Below are positions 32,854 to 40,725 of a stretch of 40,725 nt of DNA, one piece after another. Location of the stretch: positions 1-40,725 of the forward strand of contig JADGBZ010000028.1 of assembly GCA_015231175.1 (NCBI GenBank), read 5' to 3'. The translations under genes were made by a program, and so were the position numbers. The DNA comes from Magnetococcales bacterium (GTDB lineage: Bacteria; Pseudomonadota; Magnetococcia; Magnetococcales; DC0425bin3). The number at the start of each line of letters is the position of its first letter. Position 1 is the first letter of the stretch. The notes under the pieces are model-generated. The model ran no database searches. It was given only the letters and a program-made list of their open reading frames with translations, and had not been told where the DNA came from.

Positions 32854-35595
32854 CGCCCCTTCCGTTTGTTCTCCCATCTCCCCGACCGTCGCTTCCCACA
32901 CCTCCCCCTCCCGGACGATATCAGGAATCTGATTGGAGCGGCGGGAAAAAACAGCCTGGCGAACCCGTTCCGCAATATCCACCAGAGGGGAGGCGTAGGG
33001 CTCGCACATTTCCATGACGGCATCGCAGCGCACGACGATGGAGCGGGATTGGTAGGGGGGTAATTGGGTGATGGCGCGCAACTCGGCCATGGCGGTTTTA
33101 CGCAATTCTGCCGGGAGGGGTGGTTGGGTTGGGCTGGCAGGCGGTTCTGACCGCTGCTGGAGCAGGCGCGCCATGACAGGCATCAAACGGCACAGATCCA
33201 CGGGCTTGGTCAAGAACTCCGTCATGCCGGCTTCTTTGGCCTCGTTTTGTTTCTCCAGAAAGGCATCTGCCGAGATGCCTACGATGGGAATTTCCCGGTC
33301 CAGATGCATGCTGCGAATGCGCCGTGTCGCTGTCAGGCCGTCCATGACGGGCATGTGGAGATCCATGATGATCAAGTCTGGATCCACCTGTGACAACATT
33401 TCCAGGCACTGTGCGCCATTTTCGGCCACGGTGGGGACCAGGCCGACTTCGTGCAGGGCCGACAGGAGCATTTCCCGGCTCAAGGGATTGTCCTCCACGA
33501 GCAACAGACGGACGTGGGTTGGGAATTGGTAGGCGTTCCAGGCTGGCTGGGTTTGGGTGGTCTCTTTGTTGTCGGGCTCGATCAGGGGGAGTCGCACGGT
33601 GAAGGTGGCGCCCTGGCCTTCGGCGCTCTTGACGGACACATCCCCTCCCAGCAGCGAGGCCAGGCTCTTGACGATCGACAACCCCAGGCCGGTGCCGCCG
33701 TAGAGGCGGGTGGTGGAACCGTCGGCCTGTTCAAAGGGCTGGAAAATCATTGTCTGTTTGTCCAGGGGAATGCCAATGCCCTGATCCGCCACCATGAGAA
33801 GAATTTTATCGGCATCGCGAAAAATGCCCACCTCGACGCGGCGTCCCAGGGGGGTAAACTTGATGGCATTTTCCAGAAGGTTGGTCAGAATCTGGTTGAT
33901 CCGGGTTCGATCCGAGCGCACCAGACGGGGAATATCGGGCCCCAGGCCATAGCTCATCTGGACCCCTTTGCGGATGGCCTGCTCCTTATGGACGTGAAAA
34001 ATACTCTGCAACAGCAGGCGCAGGTCGATGTCCTCCATGTCCACATGCAGCTTGCCTGCCTCAATTTTGGCGAGATCCAGGACATTGTTGATAATTTCGA
34101 CCAGGTTTTCTCCACTGACGAGAATATTTTCCAGGTGTTGGCGGAAACGGAGGGGAAACTGCTCACGATTTTTGATCAAAATCTGGGAAAATCCCAGGAT
34201 GGCGTTCAACGGGGTGCGAATTTCATGACTGACATTGGCCAGAAAACGGGTTTTGGCCTGATTGGCAGCCTCGGCGGCATCTTTCGCCTGTTGCAACGCC
34301 TCGTCCACCCGTTTACGTTCGATGAGACCGGCCAAGGTCTGTGCCACGGTACGCAGAAACTCTTCTTCATCGGCTTGTTGTGCATGACCGGGGGCGAGGT
34401 AGAGATTGAGAACGCCTAGTATCCCCTTGGAGGAGCCAATCGGGACGCAATAGTGTCCATGATCGGGCATGCCATCAAAGCACACTTCATGCTCCGGGGT
34501 GAGATTGGAGCAAAAGACAATCTCATCTCCCAGGCTGGCGCGCCCACAAAGGCAGTATCCAGAAGGTACGCGGCGGCAGGTGGACAAGATGGGTTCGTCG
34601 AGACCGCGTTGGGCAATCATGACCAGTTCATGGGTCGTTTCGTCCACGAGAAACAAAGAGCCTTTGGACTCGATGGAGAGCCACGGGGCCGATAGCACCA
34701 TATCCAGAGCCACCTTCAACTGCTCTGCCAGGGAGAGGGGTACGAGGGCGGTACGGAGCAGCGCACTGATGGTCAAGCGTGATTGCAGGTTGCGTCGGTT
34801 GCGCTCCTCAACCTGCAACCGTTCCGTGGCATCACGAAAAATGTATTGTAGAAAGGGCTCCTCGCCATGGGTGAACCTGCCCACGCCGACATCCACAGGG
34901 ACAGATTTTCCGTGCCCGTTCACAAGGTACAGGGGCTTGCCCGGATCTGTTGCGGCATGATTGGGGTCGTCTGGGTTTGTTGTCAGCCCGTTATGGCCTG
35001 TTGGACCGGGTTGCATGAGGTCATGCAACTTCGTGTGCAACAACGCATCCCGATTTCTGGCCATCAAGTGGCAGGCCGCAGGATTGCAGTCCTTGATCTG
35101 GCCCAATTTTTCGTCAACCAGAAAGATGGCGTCCAGGGAGTGTTCAAAAAGGTTTCTGTAGCGGGCCTCGGCATGGTGCAACTGAACCCGGGCCTCATGG
35201 ATGGTTAAATGGCGTTTTAACCTGGCAAGAAGTTCTTCTGATTCAATTGGCTTTACGAGATAATCGTCTGCTCCCAGGGAGAACGCCCGAGCTTTGCCCA
35301 GGACACTGCGTCGCCAGGATAACACAATGACAGGCAGATCCCGTATGAACCGATGCTCCGAAAATTGGGTCAACACCTGGAACCCGTCACCACCGACTGT
35401 CATCAATTCGATCAGGATCAGGTTTGGCAGATAGGATTCCACAGTCTCCACGGCCTGCTCCAGATGCTGCACCACATGCAGGTCGAATCCTGGTTGCCCA
35501 ACCAGGGTTTTGCGTACCAGGTGTTCGACCCACGGATCATCGTCGATCAAGATGATCCGGAACCTGTCCGGCGAGACTCCATTCATGCGCTGCAC
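32848..35595 (-). CDS. soluble hybrid histidine kinase (REC-PAS-GAF-HisKA-HATPase-REC)
   Basis: 915 residues from a GTG at 35595 (GGGGTG upstream); an ATG at 35586 is an alternative. Domains: receiver 1 (~12-130), PAS (~150-265), GAF (~285-430), HisKA ([14 protein letters not shown], phospho-His 457), HATPase ([25 protein letters not shown]), receiver 2 ([30 protein letters not shown]) and a C-terminal extension (~85 residues). There are no membrane segments. In receiver 1 the phospho-acceptor position is Glu 63 ([13 protein letters not shown]) where Asp is expected, suggesting a constitutive or structural receiver. It starts 18 bp after the GH57-like gene and is probably co-transcribed. Confidence 0.9.
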   Translation of the reverse strand: MQRMNGVSPDRFRIILIDDDPWVEHLVRKTLVGQPGFDLHVVQHLEQAVETVESYLPNLILIELMTVGGDGFQVLTQFSEHRFIRDLPVIVLSWRRSVLGKARAFSLGADDYLVKPIESEELLARLKRHLTIHEARVQLHHAEARYRNLFEHSLDAIFLVDEKLGQIKDCNPAACHLMARNRDALLHTKLHDLMQPGPTGHNGLTTNPDDPNHAATDPGKPLYLVNGHGKSVPVDVGVGRFTHGEEPFLQYIFRDATERLQVEERNRRNLQSRLTISALLRTALVPLSLAEQLKVALDMVLSAPWLSIESKGSLFLVDETTHELVMIAQRGLDEPILSTCRRVPSGYCLCGRASLGDEIVFCSNLTPEHEVCFDGMPDHGHYCVPIGSSKGILGVLNLYLAPGHAQQADEEEFLRTVAQTLAGLIERKRVDEALQQAKDAAEAANQAKTRFLANVSHEIRTPLNAILGFSQILIKNREQFPLRFRQHLENILVSGENLVEIINNVLDLAKIEAGKLHVDMEDIDLRLLLQSIFHVHKEQAIRKGVQMSYGLGPDIPRLVRSDRTRINQILTNLLENAIKFTPLGRRVEVGIFRDADKILLMVADQGIGIPLDKQTMIFQPFEQADGSTTRLYGGTGLGLSIVKSLASLLGGDVSVKSAEGQGATFTVRLPLIEPDNKETTQTQPAWNAYQFPTHVRLLLVEDNPLSREMLLSALHEVGLVPTVAENGAQCLEMLSQVDPDLIIMDLHMPVMDGLTATRRIRSMHLDREIPIVGISADAFLEKQNEAKEAGMTEFLTKPVDLCRLMPVMARLLQQRSEPPASPTQPPLPAELRKTAMAELRAITQLPPYQSRSIVVRCDAVMEMCEPYASPLVDIAERVRQAVFSRRSNQIPDIVREGEVWEATVGEMGEQTEGAS

Positions 35596-35613
35596 GATAC
35601 ACCCCGATTTTGG

Positions 35614-38600
35614 TCAATCCTCTCCCACAAGCATGCGATAGGCAAAAGCCCCTCCCTGTGGGGCCTCGATTTCAATGCAATCCGTCAAGACCCGGTGCAG
35701 GCGGCGATTCTCTTCGCCCTCCTGGGAATCCGGGGTCAGGGCGCACCCTTCCAACAATTCCAGACGCACACACTTTTTTTGCCCCTGCAAAAATTCTGCT
35801 GTGTGGTCATCGATCCAGTGCAACGGGTGGTGCAAAGTCTGCCGTATGGCTTCGTTGAGATCGACACAAAATTCGTTGGCAACCCGGTGCCCAGGTTGCA
35901 CATCGATATAGCGGATGGTCAGGGTACGGTCTTGCAGGGTGATCCGTTTTGAAAAGGGTGGATCCTGGTGAAAGACCACCCCTTCGCGGCCATGCAGGCG
36001 CGCTTCCCGATCCATGGCCAGATGGTTGCGAAACAACTCCAGGGTCCAGGTCGGTGCCGGGGTGGTTCTTTGGTAAGACCACTCCACGGTATGGGGATGG
36101 ATGGGGGTCATGCGATAGGAGTTGAAATGGTCTGGGTAATGCCACGTCACATCGTTGCCTGTTCCACTCCGGGGGGCAGCCTTTTTACCGGATGTTCCAC
36201 GGCTTTGGTGCACGTCACAAGCGATGTAGGCGTGATTGGGCGTGTAGACGGTATTTTGCATGACCTCGCCGGAACACATGCGTGTGTTGCCGTGTTGAGG
36301 ATCATCGGCCAAAAACGGATAGCCTTTGAAGGTGCCGCTGACGCAACAGGGTATGCCTCCCAGCATGGTGAACAGATGGGTGATACGTCCTCCATTTTCG
36401 TCCATCACTACCAGAACCTTGCGGTTGTACAGGATGGCATTGGGGGCCATGTCCCGATCCCAGTGCAGGGGGGACTCCAGGATGGGACGATCCCGGAATC
36501 TTTCGGTGCGCCACTTCAAGTTACGGTAGCGCATGAAACGCAACTGCTCGATGACGGGCCCCTGGTTGAGAAATGTTGCCGGATCTTCGCTGGTGGCGGC
36601 CCATGTGGCCCAGACCGCTGCATTCAGGTAGACCTGGGCGTTGCGGGATTGAAGAATCGCGGCGATGGCGGCATCGTCGGGTTCATCGACATCCCGGCGT
36701 TGATTGACATCCAGGCCGCCACGGATGCCGAGAGGTTGTTTGTTCCAGATGGCTCGGTGCAGAGAAAAGCCGTATGCCATGCGCGCCAGGTCATACAGGC
36801 GGTTGTGATAGGCCGGCGGCCAATCGAGTATGGCAAACTCCATGCTTTGGGAGATCTCTTCCAGGGTTTGCCCCAGCCAGAATGAGGGAAATATTTTCCA
36901 ATTGTCATACCAGGCATCCAGGTGAAACTCTTTGCCATAGACGTCGCGGGTGGTGACGCCGCCCGGATCCAGCTCGGGAGAGATGGACGACTGCATGTTG
37001 ATGGTTCCAACACACTCGCTGTCCAGATTGAGTTGTGCCGAGGTCATCGCCTGGATCCAGGGGTGAGCCGCGATCCACTCCAGGGCGCTTTCAAAAGCCA
37101 GACGACGGTTGATGGCACAGGCTGCGCCGGGTTCGGTCACCCAACTGTTGCCTGAGACCCGGCTGGCCGATTCGCCGTGAATCAACAAGTGGTGCCGGCG
37201 CGACGCCAGGTTGGCGGCAAAATAGAAAAGTTTGCGCCGCAGGTCGCGATGAAGTTTGCCGCGCTGTTGTTCCCGGACGGAAGCGGTCAACATTTTTTCC
37301 CGCAACTCGTCGTCGATGAACAACAGGTAGAGACCTGTCTCCCGATCTTGCCACACATAGTGTTCGTCGAGGTGAATCCCATGGGTATGGCTGCCTGGCT
37401 GTATCGATTCCCGATAGGGCCAGAATCCTGTAGAGCCGTCCACGACGAGAAAACGGACCTGTTCGGCCCGCTGCAAAGCGCGAGTTACATTGGGGATTTG
37501 CCGATAGAAGCGTCCTTCCGGCACGAACACATCGTTGCATTTTCCCAGCACGCTTTGAATCAGTTCGATGCCGGATTGGATGGTGTGACGGTTGGTCTCT
37601 TCCTGGAAATAGGGCAGAAAGTGCCCGCCATTTCCGGCGATGGTGGGTTCCAGGCTTCCGTTCGCCACGGCTTTCTTCAAGGCTTGCAACGCTTGCGGGT
37701 ACTCCCGAGCCAAAAGGGTCAAGATCCCTCCATTGAAGGACCACAGGTGTGGTAGACCGAGGCGTTGGAAGGTCTCCAGAGTCAGCAGATAACCGCTCCC
37801 GATCTCTCCTTCGGCGCTGTTGGGATGGCTGCTGCCGAGGGCGCGTTCGTCCCGCATGGCCATCTGGGCATGGGTACGGGGTGGAGTGTAACCAGCGTGG
37901 GGGAATTCAAACAGATCATCCAGCCCGTGCCGACAATCCTGGATGAACATGATCCTGGCCCTTCCGGACCGGTGCCTGTTTTCCAGGTCGAAGCGCTCTC
38001 CTCGCCACCAGATGTGGTCGATCTGACCGACATCTTGACGCGGGATCGATATGACGACGGTATCATTGAAGGGATTGATCAACGGGAGGGTGGGGAGCTG
38101 GCTGAGGTCAAACCCCTTCTGGGTCAGGTCGTACCAGTAGTGGCCGACGGCCAATTGAAAATGGCATCGTGATGTCTTGATCTCGACCAGGTCGGCGCGC
38201 AGGTGATGGAAATGTTCATCTTTCTTGTAGTAAAGGGCAAAGGCCTCGTCCATGGCGCCGTCGCTAGCCGCGATGACCAGAATGTCCTCATCGACAAACT
38301 TCGGCAGCGAACTGTACAGGGTGAATGGCCCCAGCCGATGGGAAGACTCTCCACGATGTTGGATGCGGATGTCGTATTGGACCTTTGTGTTGATCGGGAT
38401 ATCATACAGGATCGCCTCGTAGTAGCGATTGCCCTTCCGTTGCAGATTTTCCTCCATATCCAGGTACCAACGAGCCGTCTGCCTTTTGGCGACGCGCTCC
38501 ACCGCGATGTCGTCTCGCGTGATGCCCCGAATGTGTCCGAGAGGGTTGTCCAGGTCAAACCCGATGTGGAAAGGCGTGGCATCGTTCAGGGATATTTCGA

Positions 38601-38742
38601 TCACGACATCGACAGGCAGCGGGGGATCGGACCATACGCCGAACGGGAGGCAAAGGGTCACGTGTCCCTCTTCCACCTCCTCGGCTGACTCCCGGAAGTG
38701 TGGCAGAGTGTCTATCTCGAAATGCCAACAAACCAAGCTCAT
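35614..38742 (-). CDS. GH57-like glycoside hydrolase, large
   Basis: 1042 residues; ATG at 38742 with GAGGAGGG about six bases upstream. Residues ~1-250 look beta-rich and may bind carbohydrate. The central region has the GH57 layout: MFIQDCRHGLDDLFEFPH, GSGYLLTLETFQRLGLPHLW, SLEPTIAGNGGHFLPYFQEE, a VFVPEGRFYRQIPNVTRAL lid and VRFLVVDGSTGFWP. GH57 enzymes are retaining amylases, branching enzymes or amylopullulanases acting on alpha-glucans. The C-terminal ~350 residues are unassigned. Catalytic residues were not assigned with certainty, so substrate is unknown. No signal peptide is evident, pointing to a cytoplasmic role such as glycogen metabolism. The kinase gene downstream may regulate it. 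Confidence 0.68.
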   Translation of the reverse strand: MSLVCWHFEIDTLPHFRESAEEVEEGHVTLCLPFGVWSDPPLPVDVVIEISLNDATPFHIGFDLDNPLGHIRGITRDDIAVERVAKRQTARWYLDMEENLQRKGNRYYEAILYDIPINTKVQYDIRIQHRGESSHRLGPFTLYSSLPKFVDEDILVIAASDGAMDEAFALYYKKDEHFHHLRADLVEIKTSRCHFQLAVGHYWYDLTQKGFDLSQLPTLPLINPFNDTVVISIPRQDVGQIDHIWWRGERFDLENRHRSGRARIMFIQDCRHGLDDLFEFPHAGYTPPRTHAQMAMRDERALGSSHPNSAEGEIGSGYLLTLETFQRLGLPHLWSFNGGILTLLAREYPQALQALKKAVANGSLEPTIAGNGGHFLPYFQEETNRHTIQSGIELIQSVLGKCNDVFVPEGRFYRQIPNVTRALQRAEQVRFLVVDGSTGFWPYRESIQPGSHTHGIHLDEHYVWQDRETGLYLLFIDDELREKMLTASVREQQRGKLHRDLRRKLFYFAANLASRRHHLLIHGESASRVSGNSWVTEPGAACAINRRLAFESALEWIAAHPWIQAMTSAQLNLDSECVGTINMQSSISPELDPGGVTTRDVYGKEFHLDAWYDNWKIFPSFWLGQTLEEISQSMEFAILDWPPAYHNRLYDLARMAYGFSLHRAIWNKQPLGIRGGLDVNQRRDVDEPDDAAIAAILQSRNAQVYLNAAVWATWAATSEDPATFLNQGPVIEQLRFMRYRNLKWRTERFRDRPILESPLHWDRDMAPNAILYNRKVLVVMDENGGRITHLFTMLGGIPCCVSGTFKGYPFLADDPQHGNTRMCSGEVMQNTVYTPNHAYIACDVHQSRGTSGKKAAPRSGTGNDVTWHYPDHFNSYRMTPIHPHTVEWSYQRTTPAPTWTLELFRNHLAMDREARLHGREGVVFHQDPPFSKRITLQDRTLTIRYIDVQPGHRVANEFCVDLNEAIRQTLHHPLHWIDDHTAEFLQGQKKCVRLELLEGCALTPDSQEGEENRRLHRVLTDCIEIEAPQGGAFAYRMLVGED

Positions 38743-38815
38743 GCATCCCTCCTCGGCAACTAGCTCCGAATCTCCCACGCCATTCTGCACCCGACCACGC
38801 ATGAATGCCAGATGA

Positions 38816-38840
38816 ATCGGGGTCCAGGGGACCGGTTCCC
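38816..38840 (+). repeat. dispersed GC-rich repeat, short copy 3
   Basis: AATCGGGGTCCAGGGGACCG resembles the beginning of dispersed repeat copy 2 (TCGGGGTCCAGGGGGCTGG). Only the first ~25 bp are recognisable. It lies in the 270-bp gene-free stretch between the GH57-like gene and the tRNA, in which I saw nothing else I can support. Confidence 0.4.
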
Positions 38841-39014
38841 AATGGGCAATGGGTACGTTATACCACGCAGGGCATTGACCCGTCGTTGTGACCAGAGAGG
38901 AAAATTCAGCCTGATGCGTTTCAAGGGTTTTCCTTACGATTTTTTTTTGCTAAGATGCGCGATTCCGGTGAACGGGATCTTGTCAACACGACAGATTGCA
39001 GACCGGGCTTTGAT

Positions 39015-39090
39015 GGGCCGTTAGCTCAGTCGGTAGAGCAACAGACTTTTAATCTGTGGGTCGCTGGTTCGACTCCAGCACGGCTCACCA
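39015..39090 (+). tRNA. tRNA-Lys (anticodon UUU)
   Basis: 76 nt including an encoded CCA. Acceptor GGGCCGT pairs with ACGGCTC (one G-U). The D arm has TAGCTCAGTCGGTAGAGCA. The anticodon stem CAGA/TCTG holds loop CTTTTAA with anticodon TTT. The T arm has GGTTCGACTCC. A terminator follows 16 bp later. Confidence 0.97.
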
Positions 39091-39106
39091 AATAAAACAA
39101 ACAGTT

Positions 39107-39133
39107 AAGGCCACTTACAAGGTGGCCTTTTTT
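39107..39133 (+). terminator. rho-independent terminator after tRNA-Lys
   Basis: AAGGCCAC (39107-39114), loop TTACAAG, GTGGCCTT (39122-39129), followed by a T-run to 39133. A stem of eight pairs with a U-tail is a textbook intrinsic terminator for the tRNA transcript. Confidence 0.88.
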
Positions 39134-39263
39134 GTTTGGGGTTACGCCGGGGTTACGGAGTTGGTGCCACCCCACCTGTAAAGCGCTATTTTCCTTGGCA
39201 CCGGTGTTCGCGCAGGTTGGCACCGATTTTTGATATTTTACTGCCGTCCTGAGACAGTTGAGC

Positions 39264-39704
39264 ATGTTGGCACTCCCCCCCCCACACACCCTTTTCGACT
39301 CTTTCCGTGCCCAGCGTGGGCGGGGGCTTCCAGAGTGGCCGGCCTGGTGCTACTGCCCCATGGCCGGGGCCTATGCGGTGGTGTCCCGGGGCGATCCGTG
39401 TCCCATCACCGACCTCGGTGCCATGCTGGATGTCAGTGCCCTGTCGGCGATGGCAGCCTGGAGGATGACCAAGGGGATCTACCGCTACGACCCCGATATC
39501 TACCAGGCACTCATCACCACGCCCTTGTCTGGTGACCTGCCGTCCGAGGTGCTGTACCGCCTCCCCGAGTGGTGCCTGTACCTGGAGACACCCGGCCCGC
39601 CTTTTTTGGAGGAGACCATTCAGGGTGCATGGGTCCACCTGGAGTGGGACATGAATACCGCTCGCCACGAGCTGCGTATAGACCTGCAAAAGGTCACCCT
39701 CTGA
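39264..39704 (+). CDS. short AcrVA2-like protein
   Basis: 146 residues from the ATG at 39264. The segment AAWRMTKGIYRYDPDIYQAL then VLYRLPEWCLYLETPGPPF matches the conserved N-terminal core shared with AcrVA2 (AWRNTLGIYQLD... LPDWCVYV). The protein ends about where a longer homologue would continue: AcrVA2 and its chromosomal relatives are ~300 residues or more, so this is a shortened form. AcrVA2 blocks Cas12a biogenesis, but chromosomal relatives are widespread and need not be anti-CRISPR. It sits just downstream of a tRNA, a usual island entry site. The assignment is from motif memory. Confidence 0.55.
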   Translation: MLALPPPHTLFDSFRAQRGRGLPEWPAWCYCPMAGAYAVVSRGDPCPITDLGAMLDVSALSAMAAWRMTKGIYRYDPDIYQALITTPLSGDLPSEVLYRLPEWCLYLETPGPPFLEETIQGAWVHLEWDMNTARHELRIDLQKVTL

Positions 39705-39779
39705 CCCACTCGGGATGCCCGGCATAAGAAATGGTACTGGATCAAAATCAAAATTGCGCAAAAAATGCATAAAAAATTC

Positions 39780-39817
39780 TTGACTCGCCGTACTCGATTT
39801 GCGTATACTATGCGCAA
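39780..39817 (+). promoter_or_regulatory. hicAB promoter with overlapping palindromic operator
   Basis: TTGACT (39780-39785), 18 bp, TATACT (39804-39809). A 19-bp palindrome with only two mismatched pairs, TTGCGTATACTATGCGCAA (39799-39817), covers the -10 box. It is well placed for repression by the HicB RHH domain. Confidence 0.72.
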
Positions 39818-39838
39818 CAGGAACAACAGCAGGAGCCG

Positions 39839-40045
39839 ATGAAGATGGTCAAGAGCTTGAGCAGCCGGGAAGTGATCGAAGCCTTGAAGAAAGCAGGCTG
39901 GGAGCTTGATTCGATCAAGGGAGATCATCACCACTTCAAGCACACGACCTTGCTGGGGAAGGTCACGGTCCGGCATCCTGTAAAAGACCTGTCGCTCATG
40001 GAGATCAAATCCATCGAAAGGCAATCCGCTCAGAAGATCAGGTGA
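39839..40045 (+). CDS. hicA: HicA-type mRNA interferase toxin
   Basis: 68 residues with a double-stranded RNA-binding-like fold: SREVIEALKKAGWELDSIKG, then the catalytic His region DHHHFKH and VTVRHPVKDLSLMEIKSI. HicA cuts mRNA unless held by HicB. The ATG at 39839 is only three bases from AGGAG; the ATG at 39845 has better spacing (nine) and may be the true start. hicB follows after 12 bp. Confidence 0.92.
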   Translation: MKMVKSLSSREVIEALKKAGWELDSIKGDHHHFKHTTLLGKVTVRHPVKDLSLMEIKSIERQSAQKIR

Positions 40046-40057
40046 GGAGGAGAGAAA

Positions 40058-40471
40058 ATGGAAATCAGACACTACGCAGCAGTGGTGTACCGTGGGAGTG
40101 ATGGGTACGGCGTAGTTTTTCCCGACATTCCTGGATGCACCACACATGGGTATTCCATTCATGACGCGGCCATGCACGCTGAAGAGGCTTTGACCGGTCA
40201 TATCGAGTTGATGGTCCGTGATGGAGATCCATTGCCGGATCCGACCACGCTGGATCGGTTGGATGAGGTGTTGCCTGAGTCGGAACCAGACGACGAACCA
40301 GAAATCACCCGCTTCCTGGTCCGTGCGGAAATTCCGGCGCGTTGGATTCGCGTCAACCTCTCCATGGCGGAAAACCTGGTAACCCAGATTGACCAGGCGG
40401 CCAAGCAGATCGGCATGACCCGCTCCGGATACATGGCAGAGGGTGCCAGGCGCATGTTGGCAGGGCAGTGA
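40058..40471 (+). CDS. hicB: HicB antitoxin
   Basis: 137 residues. The N-terminal HicB fold is clear: YAAVVYRGSDGYGVVFPDIP then GCTTHGYSIHDAAMHAEEAL. An acidic linker (~75-90) follows, and a C-terminal ribbon-helix-helix (RVNLSMAENLVTQIDQAAKQ then IGMTRSGYMAEGARRML). The RHH part should bind the palindrome over the hicA promoter. GGAGGAG precedes the ATG by about six bases. Confidence 0.92.
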   Translation: MEIRHYAAVVYRGSDGYGVVFPDIPGCTTHGYSIHDAAMHAEEALTGHIELMVRDGDPLPDPTTLDRLDEVLPESEPDDEPEITRFLVRAEIPARWIRVNLSMAENLVTQIDQAAKQIGMTRSGYMAEGARRMLAGQ

Positions 40472-40530
40472 TATCGCATCTTACCCAACGAGAGGCTCAC
40501 CACTCTGGGACAGGATGCGGGGGAGAAACA

Positions 40531-40725
40531 TCAAGCTGCCATGACCCAGGGAGGGTGCCCGGCATAGCGATGTAAACCCGATAAATCGGTTGGCCGGTTC
40601 CCCTGATCATCCAGATCCTCAAGATACAACAACATGGAGTCGGGCGCCGGCCTGGGACAGATCGTTTGGTCGTCAGGACCGGGAAGGGCGCCCTGCATGG
40701 CCACCACCAGCCAATCCAGATTATT
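40531..40725 (-). CDS. 3' end of an unidentified gene entering from the right edge
   Basis: An open frame of 64 codons runs from the window edge to a TGA at 40531-40533. It reads like protein (LDWLVVAMQGALPGPDDQTI, then SMLLYLEDLDDQG and HRYAGHPPWVM). No start is visible and no family is recognised. The frame is convergent with hicB. It could still be chance. Confidence 0.35.
   Translation of the reverse strand, partial: NNLDWLVVAMQGALPGPDDQTICPRPAPDSMLLYLEDLDDQGNRPTDLSGLHRYAGHPPWVMAA

Noticed and set aside
39026-39289. Minus-strand frame containing SRAGVEPATHRLK-type sequence
   Set aside because: This is the well-known false translation of a tRNA gene; the tRNA-Lys explains it.

Overview
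The window is a GC-rich (roughly 57-60% by eye) proteobacterial chromosome segment. The clues are an IscR-type isc operon with cysE, an RND/NodT efflux operon, multi-domain hybrid histidine kinases and a compact type II-C CRISPR-Cas locus. A Magnetococcia-like or other alphaproteobacterial relative is my guess, from general style only. No 16S rRNA or phylogenetic marker was analysed.

Layout. (1) 1-880: decayed DNA made of a truncated HigB-like toxin joined to an IS1634-like transposase remnant, flanked by a 16-bp direct repeat. (2) 888-6076: a half-size UPF0016 membrane protein (minus strand), then a periplasmic solute-binding protein and a large hybrid sensor kinase (plus strand). (3) 6159-8665: a retron with promoter, structured msr-msd RNA, an XRE-type HTH gene and a reverse transcriptase carrying the retron NAxxH, YxDD and VTG motifs, followed by a MNT-HEPN pair. 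Overlapping the retron RNA is a 57-codon ORF that to my eye is real. Its Shine-Dalgarno lies in the 3' arm of the msd hairpin and its start codon just beyond, so reverse transcription should shut off its translation. This is the most exciting signal in the window. (4) 8718-16594 (minus): one long iron-sulfur operon, cysE-iscR-nifS-like-iscS-iscU-iscA-hscB-RHH-hscA-fdx-iscX, many genes overlapping by 4 bp, with an IscR-like box upstream. An unexpected ribbon-helix-helix gene sits between hscB and hscA. (5) 16864-22067: type II-C CRISPR-Cas. A tracrRNA is predicted on the minus strand, divergent from cas9-cas1-cas2. The array has 9 repeats and 8 spacers, and its repeats contain promoter-like sequences pointing back toward cas2. 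A strong terminator hairpin lies at the cas2 end. (6) 22004-24901 (minus): an accessory cluster with a small gene running into the array, an unrecognised 307-aa protein, a DUF6932-like nucleotidyltransferase-fold protein, a HepT-MntA pair and a VapBC pair whose PIN toxin has lost its middle. (7) 25042-32853: an RlmI-like rRNA methyltransferase (minus), then a TetR-RND efflux operon whose predicted transcript begins with 17 copies of a 5-bp GTACA-type repeat. (8) 32848-38742 (minus): a GH57-like glycoside hydrolase and a second hybrid kinase. (9) 39015-40725: tRNA-Lys(UUU), a short AcrVA2-like protein, a hicAB module with promoter and operator, and the end of a gene entering from the right.

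Functionally, the window joins housekeeping Fe-S cluster assembly (sulfur supply from cysteine via CysE and two desulfurases, scaffold, chaperones, ferredoxin) to a dense set of defence and toxin-antitoxin modules: the retron, CRISPR-Cas9, two MNT/HEPN pairs, DUF6932, VapBC, HicAB and a HigB remnant. Several genes carry recent-looking in-frame tandem duplications of 30-60 bp. All functional statements rest on reading motifs by eye; no database search was run.
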